The position numbers and the translations under genes were made by a program. DNA of 64,000 nucleotides from Scolanthus callimorphus (taxonomy: Eukaryota; Cnidaria; Anthozoa; Actiniaria; Edwardsiidae). The stretch covers positions 23,547,073 to 23,611,072 of the forward strand of contig CM066912.1 of the NCBI GenBank assembly GCA_033964015.1. The letters run 5' to 3'. The notes under the pieces are model-generated. The model was given only the letters and a program-made list of their open reading frames with translations, was not told where the DNA came from and did no database searches. This document shows, piece by piece, positions 10,780 through 22,254 of the stretch (position 1 is its first letter; every line of letters begins with the position of its first letter).

Positions 10780-13036
10780 AAATTACCTAAGAAATTTCAA
10801 ACTTAAAGAGTAATACGTTGTTTTAAACGCGTCTCGAGTGGACAATGCCACCAACACCCCCTATGGAAAGTGTATTATTGGTGTCTCTCCTTTACTAAGG
10901 AAATGTCTCACTGGTGTATTGCTAAAGTGTATTCCGCTACATGACTTTCTATCTATTAATGTTCCCAACCCATTAGGAATGCAAGAGACAACATTGTATG
11001 TGGGAGAAGGGGGCAAGGGATGTGAAGCACTCCAATTGCAAGCCCATCCAGGTCACATAAATTTAGGCGAAGGGGAGGGTATCCAACCCTCAACTAAGAT
11101 GGGGTCCACAATCCCCAGTCCTCTTCTGGGGGCCATTAGCCATCCCCCATGAGAGGTGCCTAATTCGCCATGGGGGTCATGCTCCCCCAGTCCTCCTCAG
11201 GGGGTCCCGGTGATCCCCCATAAGATAGGTAATTTGAATCTCTACCCCATGGTTACCATAGCCACATCTTTGAATGATCATTGTTTTAGTCCATGGGGCA
11301 AAGTGTGACCTGTATGACATTAATGGGAGCACTTCTTCCCATGCTCAGTTGTTTATTATGTAACATGCAGCTAGTAATGCTTAAATCAGTTGACAATTTA
11401 ACAATATGCTCTAAATATTTGTTTGCAATAATGTTATACTTCATTGTCTTTGTGCTACCCAGATGGCCAATGTCCTGCACTTTTCCTGATTATTGTGGCT
11501 CATTTAATCATGAACTGTAACTTGCTCTAATGCTAATTCACAGATATCTTGTAATTATGTAATGCTGTACATAAGTTCAAAGAGGTTTTTAAAGGGCACC
11601 TTGTATTTGATAAAAACAAAAATCTCAAGGATATGTTCTATTACTAAGACAAATTGGGAGGGAGGATGGGAAATTTGATTTGTGTTCGACGAGGCAGCCA
11701 AAAGCAACTGAGTGAACAAACATCTGGTGTTGGATTTCACTAGTATATACAAGCTAACCACAACATGTGTTGCGATTCGCTAATTAAATTGACATGATCC
11801 CAGCACGTGCCTATCACACTGAACTTTGGATAGGAAAACAAGGGAGGCTTTGTCTTGCTAACAGATTCTAATACTTGGAACGTGACACTAATGATTGTCA
11901 CATTAACTCTAATTAATGTGTTTATAAATTTGCTTTAATGTTCCCAACCCATTAGGAATACAAGAGACAACATTGTATGTGGGAGAAGGGGGCAAGGGAT
12001 GTGAAGCACTCCAATTGCAAGCCCATCCAGGTCACATAAATTTAGGCGAAGGGGAGGGTATTCAACCCTCAACTAAGATGGGGTCCACAATCCCCAGTCA
12101 TCTTCTGGGGGCCATTAGCCATCCCCCATGAGAGGTGCCTAATTCGCCATGGAGGTCATGCTCCCCCAGTCCTCCTCAGGGGGTCCCGGTGATCCCCCAT
12201 GAGATAGATAATTTGAATCTCTACCCCATGGTTACCATAGCCACAACTTTGAATGATCATTGTTTTAGTCCATGGGGCAAAGTGTGACCTGTATGACATT
12301 AATGGGAGCACTTCCTCCCCACAAATACACAACGTGTATTCCCCATGACAAAAACACCCAGAAGGAGTCCCCTTCCCCTTAGGAATTATGGTGAGAAGCA
12401 GACACCAATTCTCTTGAAACCTCAAGCAGGGTAGTTCGAAGGCAGTGAACGTTGTGCTCATAACTATTACCCTGGGCATCCTAACTACTTGCTGGGGGTT
12501 GCAGTCACAACCCCAGAAAAGGTTCTAACATTTTGTGGTAATTGAGACTTGTGGTTTCCATAGCAACCCTCAAGTAGGTTAAAACAGCTTACAGAGGACC
12601 TACTGATCTTTATGGCAGAAGTCTTTGGAATAATATCAACAAACGACTGCTGGGCCTCAGAGCTTGATGGATACTGTTTCAGGATCTTGACTGTGGCGGT
12701 AATTGCAGCTCTATTCATTGCCGTCACCTCGTTTCATTCTGGAAATCTTGCAGGCTTGTGTGTGTCAGGTGTCTCAGGTTTTGCCCAGGTTGAGGGTTTG
12801 GTTGGCATTCGTTGCATGGGCAAAAGAAAATTAATTAAAAATCAGCATAGAAATTACCTAAGAAATTTCAAACTTAAAGAGTAATACGTTGTTTTAAACG
12901 CGTCTCGAGTGGACAATGCCACCAACACCCCCTATGGAAAGTGTATTATTGGTGTCTCTCCTTTACTAAGGAAATGTCTCACTGGTGTATTGCTAAAGTG
13001 TATTCCGCTACATGATTTTCTATCTATATATATTAA
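10780..13036. repeat. Nested duplication inside intron 1 of copy 2
   Basis: A segment of about 180 bp at 10780-10957 recurs at about 12845-13036; units 3 and 4 have it only once (28027-28210 and 42730-42880). Between the two copies lies another pair of direct repeats of about 380 bp (about 10958-11340 and 11937-12320), which share 'cccaacccattaggaat' and a G/C-rich 'ccatggggcaaagtgtgac' stretch. None of the open frames here resembles a protein I know. The whole is about 1.9 kb of extra intron sequence. Confidence 0.7.
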
Positions 13037-13064
13037 TGTGTTGATCCTCTTTCATTGACTGGAC

Positions 13065-14079
13065 ACGCTGGGACCAACCACCCCCCTAAATGAGTCATCA
13101 AAACGTCGGCAAAAATCAATTCTCGACATAACTTTCTACCCTTTGTGTCTATTTTTACCAAACTTCGTACATTGGATGACACTATGAAGACACACATTTT
13201 TCACCTATTGTGTGGTCACCATGGTGTTTGTGACGTCACTGGGGATGACGTAATTATTGGAATATTTTTTATTATGTCGAATCTGCTTGCTTTTTGTAGC
13301 GGCAATGTTAGATTATAACAAGAGAAGCTGAAAATCGAAAACTGTTTGCGTTTTGGGTTTATATTAACTGAGTTATGATTTTTTAATGATTCGTATAAGG
13401 TTGGATCTACCTTAACAATTGAAAAAATTACAAAATAATTAATTTTTGTAGGGTAATGTCATTCCACAGGCAAATATCTTAGTATATAAGTTATACTAGT
13501 TGACTACAAAATAATTGCATTCATTTCCATTCTCGATCATCTATTTTCCGTGTTTAAAATCCAAAAATGTAAACTCATGACGTCATAGATTATGACGTCA
13601 CAATCTAACAACGCTTTATATCTTCGCTCTAAGGACGAAATTCAAAATTTTAAAATCATACGATTTTAGATACCATTTTGCTTGGCACTTAACAACAGAA
13701 ATCAGTTCAATTGACGAAATACTCGAAAAAAATTACCAGTGAGTTTGTTTTACCATACATTTGTTACTGTAACAAAATATTTAGGGGAGGGGAGGGGGTC
13801 AATCTTTGAAAAACTAGAACTCAGCTGTTTTTTATGCTATCAACAAACGGTTTTCGGTTTTCAACATCTCTTGCTGAGGTGTATAATCGCCATTACAGAA
13901 ATAGTGCATATTCCAATTCGTAAAAATGATCAAACGATTGCGCAATCTCTGGTGACGTCACAAAACATCATAGTGACGTCAAAAGTAATGGAAAATATTT
14001 GTCAATGTGGTGTCATCCTATGTACCAAATTTGAGTCAAAGTTTGGATGACGCATTTTGGGGGTGGTTGGTGCCAGCGT
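13065..14079. mobile_element. Non-autonomous DNA transposon (1,015 bp) with 4-bp target duplication
   Basis: The ends are inverted repeats: ACGCTGGGACCAACC at the left and the reverse complement of ACGCTGGCACCAACC at the right, about 21 bp with one mismatch. GGAC flanks both sides (13061-13064 and 14080-14083). Units 3 and 4 show the uninterrupted site (ACTGGACGTTTTG near 28234 and 42908), so the insertion is confirmed by empty sites. The interior has no transposase frame. It contains several TGACGTCA-type palindromes, near 13229, 13580 and 13950. Confidence 0.85.
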
Positions 14080-14478
14080 GGACGTTTCTGTTTCTCACTG
14101 ACAAGTACTTTTATCGGACTTCCTTGTAGGCTCTACGTGTTCATCAAGACCTAACTCGCTACCTCATTTCGACAATTTAATTAAAAGCATTTCCAAATCC
14201 GATTATGAAGACTTTAAAAAATGTCCCAAAAATCGCTCTTCCAAAAGCATACAATCGTCTATTTACTGTGCGTTCTTGTTCCGACCATCTCTCCGATCTT
14301 GGTAATATATGAAAACAACTTATGGTCAATGGTTTATACCATGACATTTACTTTTGTTACAGAAAATTTATGATTAACGAAATGTTCTCAAAATGCGAAA
14401 TTTAATAAAGGATAAACGCATTTATTACAAAATATATTTATTGAACTTTGTCCTCTTTCAGATCTTGGATCAAGCATC

Positions 14479-17400
14479 ATGAGAGCGCTGCTCTGGGGTC
14501 TTCTGATTTTCGCTCTGGTGATATCAGTCACGTGTGAATCGGAAGTATTCAGTGATGACGTCACACCGGAAGAGAATGCGGAGAGCGCACCGGAAGCCAT
14601 GAAGACTGACGAACAGGAGGAGGTTCCCAACGAGGCCGTTGAATTGGAGGAGACAAAGACGTGAGTAGACTTGTCAAAGGAGGCCACTCTCGCCGAGGAC
14701 AACAACTAAATTTGTTTTCTGAGATCGCGATTTTATTAGCACCTTGAGATTTTGGAGTTGAAGCCGATTTTTGACTATAGAATATCGAATATCGAATTTG
14801 AAATTAGATTGAATATTGAGTTTCAGATTACTTTGAATAGTCAAAAATAGTTTGAATATCTGGGAAACTAGTTTAAATATTTGACTTTTTAGTTGGGTTT
14901 ATTTAAGCTAGTTCTTGGAATTATACCAGAATACCAGACTATGAGAGATCGGCTTGTGATAAGTCTAGTTATTCCCCTGACTAGCAGTAACTGATTTTAC
15001 TATGCGACTCGTCAACCGGGCCATCCCGTAAAACGTTTATCATTCAGAGATTCAAACCATTTTAAGGAAATTTAATACCTGGACTACGTTTGGCGATGAG
15101 TAATTAAGTGTTTTGAAGTGATTTCTGCTCATAATTTTCACAATTGTGAGAGAAAAGCAAATATTTCGATGCCTGAGATCATCTGAAGAAATTCAATATC
15201 CTTTGTTCTGTATAACTCGCTTTATGATTGGCTAACTTCTTTCAAAATGGCCCGGTTGATGTAGTCGCACAGTAATTGATTTTGTTGACCACATCACGTG
15301 TCTAGGTATTGACCAATGACTGATAGTCATGAGCGTGACTGACGATGAATAAAATAATAAATGAAAACACAAGAGTTATATTTCCAAATGAATTTGGCCC
15401 TAAAAGAGTCTGCAGACTTCTAGTCCATTTATGGGAAAAGCTGAATTTCCCATGAAACAAGAATGGGAAGTGTTCTGTTTTCCCATGGACAAACACATGA
15501 ATGCGGAACACTTTACATTCTTGTGTCATGGGAAATTCTGCTTTTCCCATGGACTGTTTTCCGCAAGAGTTCCCCCTGTGAATGTACTTATAAAGGTAAA
15601 CATATGATGAAAGAGGATTCATTCTCCTTGTCGCACCGATATCACAGACATTAACTTCAGCCTTTCCTTACTAGGGTGCCCGAGGAATCTGATGCGACCG
15701 CGATTGACGAGGAACTAGAGGAGCCGCGGCCTTTACCGCAACCTGTCCCCGGACGCAGGCGCAGACGAAGGCGACGAAGACGTCGTAGACGCAGATTTCG
15801 TTTCCGCCGCATTGCCAGAAAAGTCCGTCGCGTTATAAGGAAGATCAGGAGAATATGCAAATGGCGACATGTGTGCAGACGAGGTAATCACCATACCTGT
15901 GATCCCGCAACTCGAGGCCTTGCGAAACTTTTTATTGCGCTTGATCCTCGAGTAGAAAGGTGTAAAAGGAAGCAGGTCTTTTAGTTATTTTTTTTTTAGA
16001 ATAGACCGATCCCGTCTTCGCATTAATTAATCACCAAACAATTATGTGGGCAATTCCCTATGGAATTTAAAATGTCCAGGCAACAAACTCGACATTTTAT
16101 TGCGCTTTTATTGCGCTCGACATTTTATTGCGCTTGATCCTCGAGTAGAAATGTGAAAAATGAAGCAGGTATTTTAGTTGTTGTTTTTTTAGAATAGACC
16201 GATTCCGTCTTCGCATTAATTAATTACCAAACAATCATGTGGGCAGTTCCCTATGGAATTTAAAATGTCCAGGCAACAAACTCGACATTCGAAGATTTTT
16301 AATAAATTATTCAGCATTTCGTGACGAAAATATAAAACCCATATACTATGAGCAGAATTCTAACACCTTCCTGCAATCGATGTATTTTAAAGTAAAATTT
16401 TGGCTTGTCCGACGTAACAACAGTAACTAGGGAGTAGAACAATGAATGCGGGATTGGTCAATTACAAAAGCAGGCCGCTTGAATAAACGTCTCTGAACAA
16501 AGCGTACGCTACCTGCATTCCAATTGGCTCAGCGAATATCTGAGGTAAGCTATGCTTGAAATGATGTGAAACTACAAATGTACGCTAGAACTTTTTACTT
16601 ATTCAACGGCCTCGTTTGGATGTATCTTACAATTTGGATGTTTTTATAAAGTTTGCTAAAAAATGTTCAAGGCATGCAAGGCCACTTTACATGGAACCTG
16701 ATTGGCTGTATAGATGACAAAGTGAAACGTTTATCTAAAAATAGAACATTTTTGACTGTGCTGGGTTAAGGACATAAAGTTACAGAGGAACACTCTGTAA
16801 TCTAATTACTCCTGGTGTAAGCCCGTACAATTTACATAGATTGACAGCACCATGAAGGCTTACTCCGCGAGTTTATGCGAGATAAAGCGAGATAAGCCGA
16901 GAATAAGCGAGATGAGGCGAGATAAGGCGAGATAAGGCGAGATAAGGCGAGATAAGGCGAGATAAGGCGAGATAAGGCGAGATAAGGCGAGATAAGGCGA
17001 GATAAGGCGAGATAAGGCGAGATAAGGCGAGATAAGGCGAGATAAGGCGAGATAAGGCGAGATAAGGTTCAATTGAAAGACGAGATAAGGTCGCAGAATA
17101 GGCCTACCATGAAATGAACATCAACAGCCAACACCATTCTTTCAATAAAAAAGACCTAAAAAACAAACAAGGTAGACTCGGTTATGTAATACTCTATCAA
17201 ATACTCGATCTAAAAATTGCTTCCATTTGGTGTCAAAATTTCTCGATTTTTTGGCGAATTTCCTCTTAGAGTACTTATGACAATTTATCCCATTTTTAGT
17301 GCCCGTGAGAACACGGTGGGGATATCGCTACATACGCAGATGCCGATGGGTAATTCGCTGCAGAATTGGTAAGTACGCTTGATTTAAGGTGGCTGGCCCC

Positions 17401-18164
17401 TGAGTAAGTTCTCTTTTCATCAAGGTGGCTGCCAGTTCATTCAAAATTTCGCACTTTTCTTGGCTACTCTTGCCCAAATTCTTATCGGAAGGGGATCTTA
17501 TGTCACTTCCTTATAAGGTAAATGTATTGAAATATGATTTAAGGTGACTCACCCGGGCATCATGAGGAGCTTTAGGTCGCTCGTATGACGTCACATTTAA
17601 TGAGCATATCTTTCATTGAGATCTGTCAACAAGACGTTAAGCGGGAAGTACGAATCAGCAGAGGTGTTGCCTACATGCCCCGCATCTGTCAGTAAAAACC
17701 TGGATAGGATTGCAGAATAATCTTGATATTACGGTGGCTCAAGCCTTTCATCCAAAATGTCATACTCGCGCTCAAATTCTTATCAAAAGAGCATCTTCTG
17801 CCCCTTTCTTATCAAGTAAATTTATTAAAATATAGTTTTGGACGTGAGGTGTTCAAAAAGGACAGATGTTTCGGAGCTTTACTTGGTGTGTTTGATTTGT
17901 GATTCGACAATGACAAACAAAGTGCCCTGAAATGCTCTAAAAGGAAAGGGGAGGGAGTCGGGGCGAGCGAAAAGAGGAAAGGGCGTGGGCCACGCAAGGG
18001 GTTGGCCCCACGCTATTTCCGGTTTTCTTTCGACTCCCCTCCCCTTCCCTCTTAGAGCCGCTACACAGGCTACTGAGTTATAAACTCAGTGCAATAAATA
18101 AACTCAAAGTACATACTGTCAGTGACGCTCCGTTTGACTATGTTTCGTTGCAGTTAGAGGCTGA
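14479..18164 (+). CDS. Copy 2: secreted acidic/arginine-rich cysteine peptide precursor (putative antimicrobial)
   Basis: Coding parts are 14479-14660, 15675-15883, 17300-17368 and 18154-18164, in the same phases as copy 1, giving about 156 residues. Exon 2 (from 14462) keeps the signal peptide but lacks four codons present in the other copies just after it (the RDEP segment). Exon 3 joins as GTG rather than ATG, so the first residue after the border is Val, with 14 arginines and ICKWRHVC. Exon 4 is full length and its substitutions are conservative or basic (His to Arg, Val to Ile). Exon 5 uses different bases from copy 1 yet gives the same VRG-stop. AATAAA motifs follow near 18284 and 18295. 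It appears intact. The role is inferred: a secreted cationic peptide released from an anionic precursor. Confidence 0.75.
15980..16480. repeat. Short direct duplication within intron 3 of copy 2
   Basis: A segment of about 160-180 bp containing 'ttagaatagaccgat', 'cttcgcattaattaat' and 'aaaatgtccaggcaacaaac' occurs twice (near 15995 and 16190). In copies 3 and 4 it occurs once (30170-30290 and 44875-45000). This is a local duplication inside an intron, with no gene. Confidence 0.65.
16876..17086. repeat. 10-bp satellite (GATAAGGCGA)n
   Basis: About twenty copies of a 10-bp unit, perfect from about 16916 to 17066 with decayed edges. The equivalent places in units 3 (30845-30893) and 4 (45555-45607) have only a few copies. 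The open frame across it on the - strand is a by-product of the repeat. Confidence 0.9.
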
Positions 18165-18169
18165 GCGTG

Positions 18170-19640
18170 AAGTCATGTTACACGTGTCACACGTCACGTG
18201 AAGATGACGGCAAAGACTGGACATGGAAAAGAATTCAAGATGCTACCGACCTTAAACATTTGAAACTTGAGGTCGATTTTTAAAATAAAATTAGAATAAA
18301 AACAATCACCGCAGCTAATAGATATAATTAGCAAGACAAATTAAAAAAAGGAAATATTACCACCGTATTGCAATGCTACCAGACATCAAGATTCACTGTT
18401 GCAATTGGCGATTTTACGCAATAAAATTTTAATGTCAATTTTATCTTGAAAAGAAAGTTAAACATTCTAGGCAAGGAAGTCTAAATGGATAGCTTAAAAC
18501 CATTTTGGTTGATTTTGCAATCAATATCGACCCACTGAAGCAGCCGAATCCAACGTTTGTGTTTTATGACTAAAATCGCCAATCGCCCATCGCAACCGAA
18601 CATTGAATTTTGAAGTCGTGTAGCAATGCATACAGTGGTAATCGCATATTTTTCCATATTTTCTGTGATTATTCTTTAATACTTTGGGTGGCAAATGCTA
18701 TTGCTGAGCGCAGTATGCTATTGTTACGAATATAATGCCTTTTTGACAAAATTAAAGCGCCACAAGATTTAAAGCAACCTACAAAACATGTCAAACAAGC
18801 ATGAATACACTAGGAAGAAATGTGAAAGTGGATCTATGTCAAGAAATAAAACATGCATTCCACGTCTTGTCGTTTAGTACTAAACTAGTGTCAGTACTTT
18901 TGTACTGGGGTCCACATTATACACTTAATGACTGCTCTCGAGGGAAACAACGAGTTTTGTTTTCCCGAGAATCTCGCTGTTTCCCGAAAAATCATATCAA
19001 GATAAATGTCTCGCTTCTGTCAATGCCAATCCGTGCGTGACGCGGGCTACCTGTGTAGATATTTCCGGGCTCCTGGGGACCAAAATAAAGATGCGGCCTA
19101 CACGATCTGCGTTTCTCTCCAAAATCTGCAAGTTTTGACGAACCTTTTGACGATTTAGGGTAAGAAATAAGCTAGGAAAACTTCTGGAACTCCAAATATG
19201 GTAAGTCGAAACTTCCATATAAGGAAATTTTAGAAAATGACACATTTCAACGAGAACTTTCTTGATATGACGCGGTTAAAATAGTCCATGTTTTTATTTT
19301 TATTTTCCCGCTCTAGCGATGTAGCCGGCCGCGCGGGCAACAATTTTTGAATTGTAGCACGCGCGGGCTACATTGAGTTTGTACCTTACGACGTGACCAT
19401 GATAGAACCAATCAGAGCGTGCGCTTTGATCGAATAAACACGAGCTATATAATAAAGGAACTTGTATAACTTCCTTCCAGGCACATCTGGGGAGTTTATC
19501 ATGTCGTCTTTAATTTGGATCGCAATTTCAGGTGATTGTGTCAAAAGGAAACACTTACGGGCGAATTTTCCTGACACCTCCATGGATGCGCCCGAGCCGA
19601 AAGCACGCTCGAAGACACCAAACAATATGGAACTTAAGCA
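18170..19640. other. AT-rich spacer after copy 2, no gene recognised
   Basis: Only short frames without recognisable domains occur. The same sequence follows copy 3 (31900-33375) almost unchanged, including a G/C-rich patch near 19050-19100 and 19320-19375 with 'gcgcgggctac' motifs. A similar patch with 'gaccaaaat' and 'ctgcaagtttt' occurs near 50570-50690, so it may belong to a dispersed repeat. Confidence 0.4.
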
Positions 19641-19645
19641 ACTAA

Positions 19646-19999
19646 GGCCCTGTCCACACTAACGCGTTTTCAAAAGTATCCGTTTTCAATTTTATACGGA
19701 TTCACAGCGTGTTAGTGTGGACGGGAGATTTAGCTCCAAACAAGCGATCAGTTTTTATTTGTGCAAGGACGGTCTCAAATTAAGTGGTACAGTTGACTTC
19801 ATCGTTTTAATTTTTATCCGGATTCGACCGTCCACACTAAAACTATATGTATACGGATTCGTTTGTATGCACTTTCGAGAGCGTTTTCAAACTGATACGG
19901 AAACGATGAAAACGATCAGCGTGTTAGTGTGGACGATAGGCCTAAACGCATCAAGAAGTGTACGGATTCAAACGAAAACGCGTAAGTGTAGACGGGGCC
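19646..19999. mobile_element. PIF/Harbinger-like miniature element (354 bp)
   Basis: The ends GGCCCTGTCCACACTAACGC and the reverse complement of GGCCCCGTCTACACTTACGC form inverted repeats. TAA flanks both sides (19643-19645 and 20000-20002), the three-base TWA target expected of PIF/Harbinger elements. The motif 'gtgttagtgtggac' recurs inside. There is no transposase, and assignment to the superfamily rests on TIR and target size only. Confidence 0.7.
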
Positions 20000-20421
20000 T
20001 AAGTATCAAAGAATCAGGAGCTTCTATCGAATTTATTTATAACATTCAAGTTTGGACTACGCGAACGATAATGAGTGGACATTAATAGCACTTGCAGTTG
20101 AAACAGAATTTATGCGTCTATTCATCACTGAGGGTGCAAATTAAATTTGATAGCCATAGATAATCAACTAGACTCGTAAATAAAGTAAAATGTCTGACAT
20201 GAAAACAACAGTAAATACGAACCCAACGCCAGCGGGTGGTTTCACATTGATTTGTTTGGTCACCCTGTGGAAAGGACAAAAAGGTCACTGTGCAGGATCG
20301 AATATATATTGACATTTTATTGAATGAATTTTGCTGTGAATCATCGAATGAGTATGGAATAAATATTGTGGTCAATTATCTAATGAATATTGCATTGATT
20401 TGAATGGATATTGTGAATTAT

Positions 20422-20558
20422 CAGAAAACATAACTTAGTTGAAACATGTAACGGCGAACCAAGATGTGGCTGGATTATTCGCGGTTTGTTTATGACCATA
20501 TTTGGTCATAAAGCAATGTATGTTTGTTACACGTTTCAACTCACTTATATGTTTCTGG
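20422..20558. mobile_element. Miniature element with about 8-bp target duplication
   Basis: The left end 'cagaaaacataacttag' and the right end 'cacttatatgtttctg' are inverted repeats, and GAATTATC lies on both sides, which fits an hAT-like 8-bp target. The centre holds the palindrome GACCATATTTGGTC. A longer relative lies at 26405-26750, and this element is repeated in unit 3 at about 34153-34288. Confidence 0.6.
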
Positions 20559-20974
20559 AATTATCGAATGAATACAATAGACTTTATCGAATTTTGCAAC
20601 ATGTTTATCAAATATATGGTACAAAATCAAACAAATATAGGTTTCATCGCCAATATAAATTATCGAACAACTATAGGAGGTAGTCGAGTTTTCCTACATT
20701 TCGGCAACCATACCCTTATTGCCTCGAGCGTTCTTAGTTCTGCAATTTTTACTAATACAGATCAATGACCTTGTACAAACAATTTATTTAGGCTTATGAA
20801 TTTGTTACGTGTTTAGTTAAAGTATCGTGGTTAAATAAAGTATCATCCGTACTCGACTGTTGTTTGGGTGTCTCGCCTTGAAACCTCAGTAGTCAATAAA
20901 CGCGCGAAAATTCACTCAACATTGCCGCGTAAAATATTCCCCTTTAAATAAAATAAATAGTTTAGACTTAAGCA

Positions 20975-21500
20975 GGGATCAAACGGTGATGAGAGCTCAT
21001 GAGGGCTAATGAGAGTTCCAACTATCATCCACTCTCATCTACTCTCACGAGAAGCGATCATAGGGTGATGAGAGTCAGCGTGAGCACTGCACCCGTTCTC
21101 GCCCAATCACGAGATGCACGTGACTACAGCACACATTGCGTTTCGTGTCAACAACATTCCAACATTCCATTTGAAATCATCTCACGTATGATTGATGAAT
21201 TCAATATCGTTAGAATATAAGTGTAGGTGCTCGACGAACCTGGAGTACTGCCATTTCCACACTACACGTAACTGAAATAGCTCCTGCACCAGTCCAACCT
21301 GGCATGAATCAACATCGGTTTCCACTCATGAAATCCTAAACTAATATAAATAACAAGCATTTAACGTCATCCAGCAGAGAATGTGGAAGAATTTCAAAAC
21401 CATTAGGGAGACACGTGATGGTTTTAGAAACCAGCTAAGCTACTACAATGTAGCTGTTTCAAGTAGACTGTTTACGATGAGTTGATATTAATACGTGCTG
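20975..21500. repeat. Dispersed repeat with 'gatgagag' motif plus single 350-bp unit
   Basis: The first 130 bp match the 69-bp minisatellite at 61950-62230 ('cactctcatctactctcac', 'gtgatgagag'). The remainder matches the tandem units of 5455-7100. The same block occurs in unit 3 at 35890-36440. No gene is supported. Confidence 0.55.
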
Positions 21501-21606
21501 AATAATATGTGAACTTGAAATGGTTAGCAAAAAGTGGCAAACTGCCTAATCATTCACGTTTCGGGATAGAGACCACGTTTGGTGCTCAATGAGTGAATGA
21601 ATATAT

Positions 21607-21610
21607 CCCA

Positions 21611-21651
<41 letters not shown>

Positions 21652-22097
21652 CCATATTTTTTGACCGGGGATGATCGTCGGAAATTTTCAGTTTCACCCC
21701 TAAAAGATACCAAACATGGCGGGCCATGGCGTGGCTCAAATAATTTCTTGCCCTAAAAGATACCCTAAAAGATGAGGCCTTATGTGCAAAGTAGGCGCGA
21801 AGGAGACAGGTAACAGGTAAAAGATACCCATCAAGAAATTTCCGTGTTTGTTTCTAATTTATCGTCTTCTCATCGAGTAATCTCTCTTTCTTACACGGTT
21901 TTTAGAAGCACCATCATGAGAGAAAACAATTTGGACACATATTTCGGCCCTATAAAAGATACCAATCTCCCTAATTTTATTGAAGATTAAGATCACCCCT
22001 AAAAGAGACCAAGGCCCCGTGATTTTAACCCCTAAAAGATACGACGATCATCCCCGGTCAAAAAATATGGGAGTCCCCCCCCCCCCCCCCCCCCGGG
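21607..22097. mobile_element. Miniature element with G/C-tract ends and 8-bp target duplication
   Basis: A left segment reading poly-G, GACTCCCATATTTT, TTGACCGGGGATGATCGTCG is mirrored exactly at the right end, followed by poly-C. GAATATAT flanks both sides (21599-21606 and 22098-22105). Inside, 'cccctaaaagatac' variants occur at least six times. The G tract is about 37 bases here and 8 at the homologous left end in unit 3, so it is unstable. Confidence 0.8.
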
Positions 22098-22254
22098 GAA
22101 TATATCGTGCTGACAAGAAATGCACTGCGAGCATATTTCTCGTGTCAGCGCCATTGCACATTCTTTATTGGATATTAAATGTAATTTTAGAAACGTCCTG
22201 GGCGGTAAAAGCTGTGCATGCATTTTTGGAAAGTGCAGAAAACTTGACTATGAT

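Noticed and set aside
15657..15860. Leucine/arginine-rich open frame on the - strand opposite exon 3 (also at 29837-30073 and 44541-44744)
   Set aside because: It is the antisense shadow of the arginine codons; it follows the + strand exon exactly and has no splice or start support.
16860..17072. Repetitive SRLISPYLAL frame on the - strand
   Set aside because: It comes directly from the 10-bp satellite, and the shorter arrays in units 3 and 4 do not maintain it.
19717..20085. 122-codon frame in a miniature element
   Set aside because: Most of it is the terminal and internal repeats of the PIF/Harbinger-like element; the homologous frame is not kept in unit 3.
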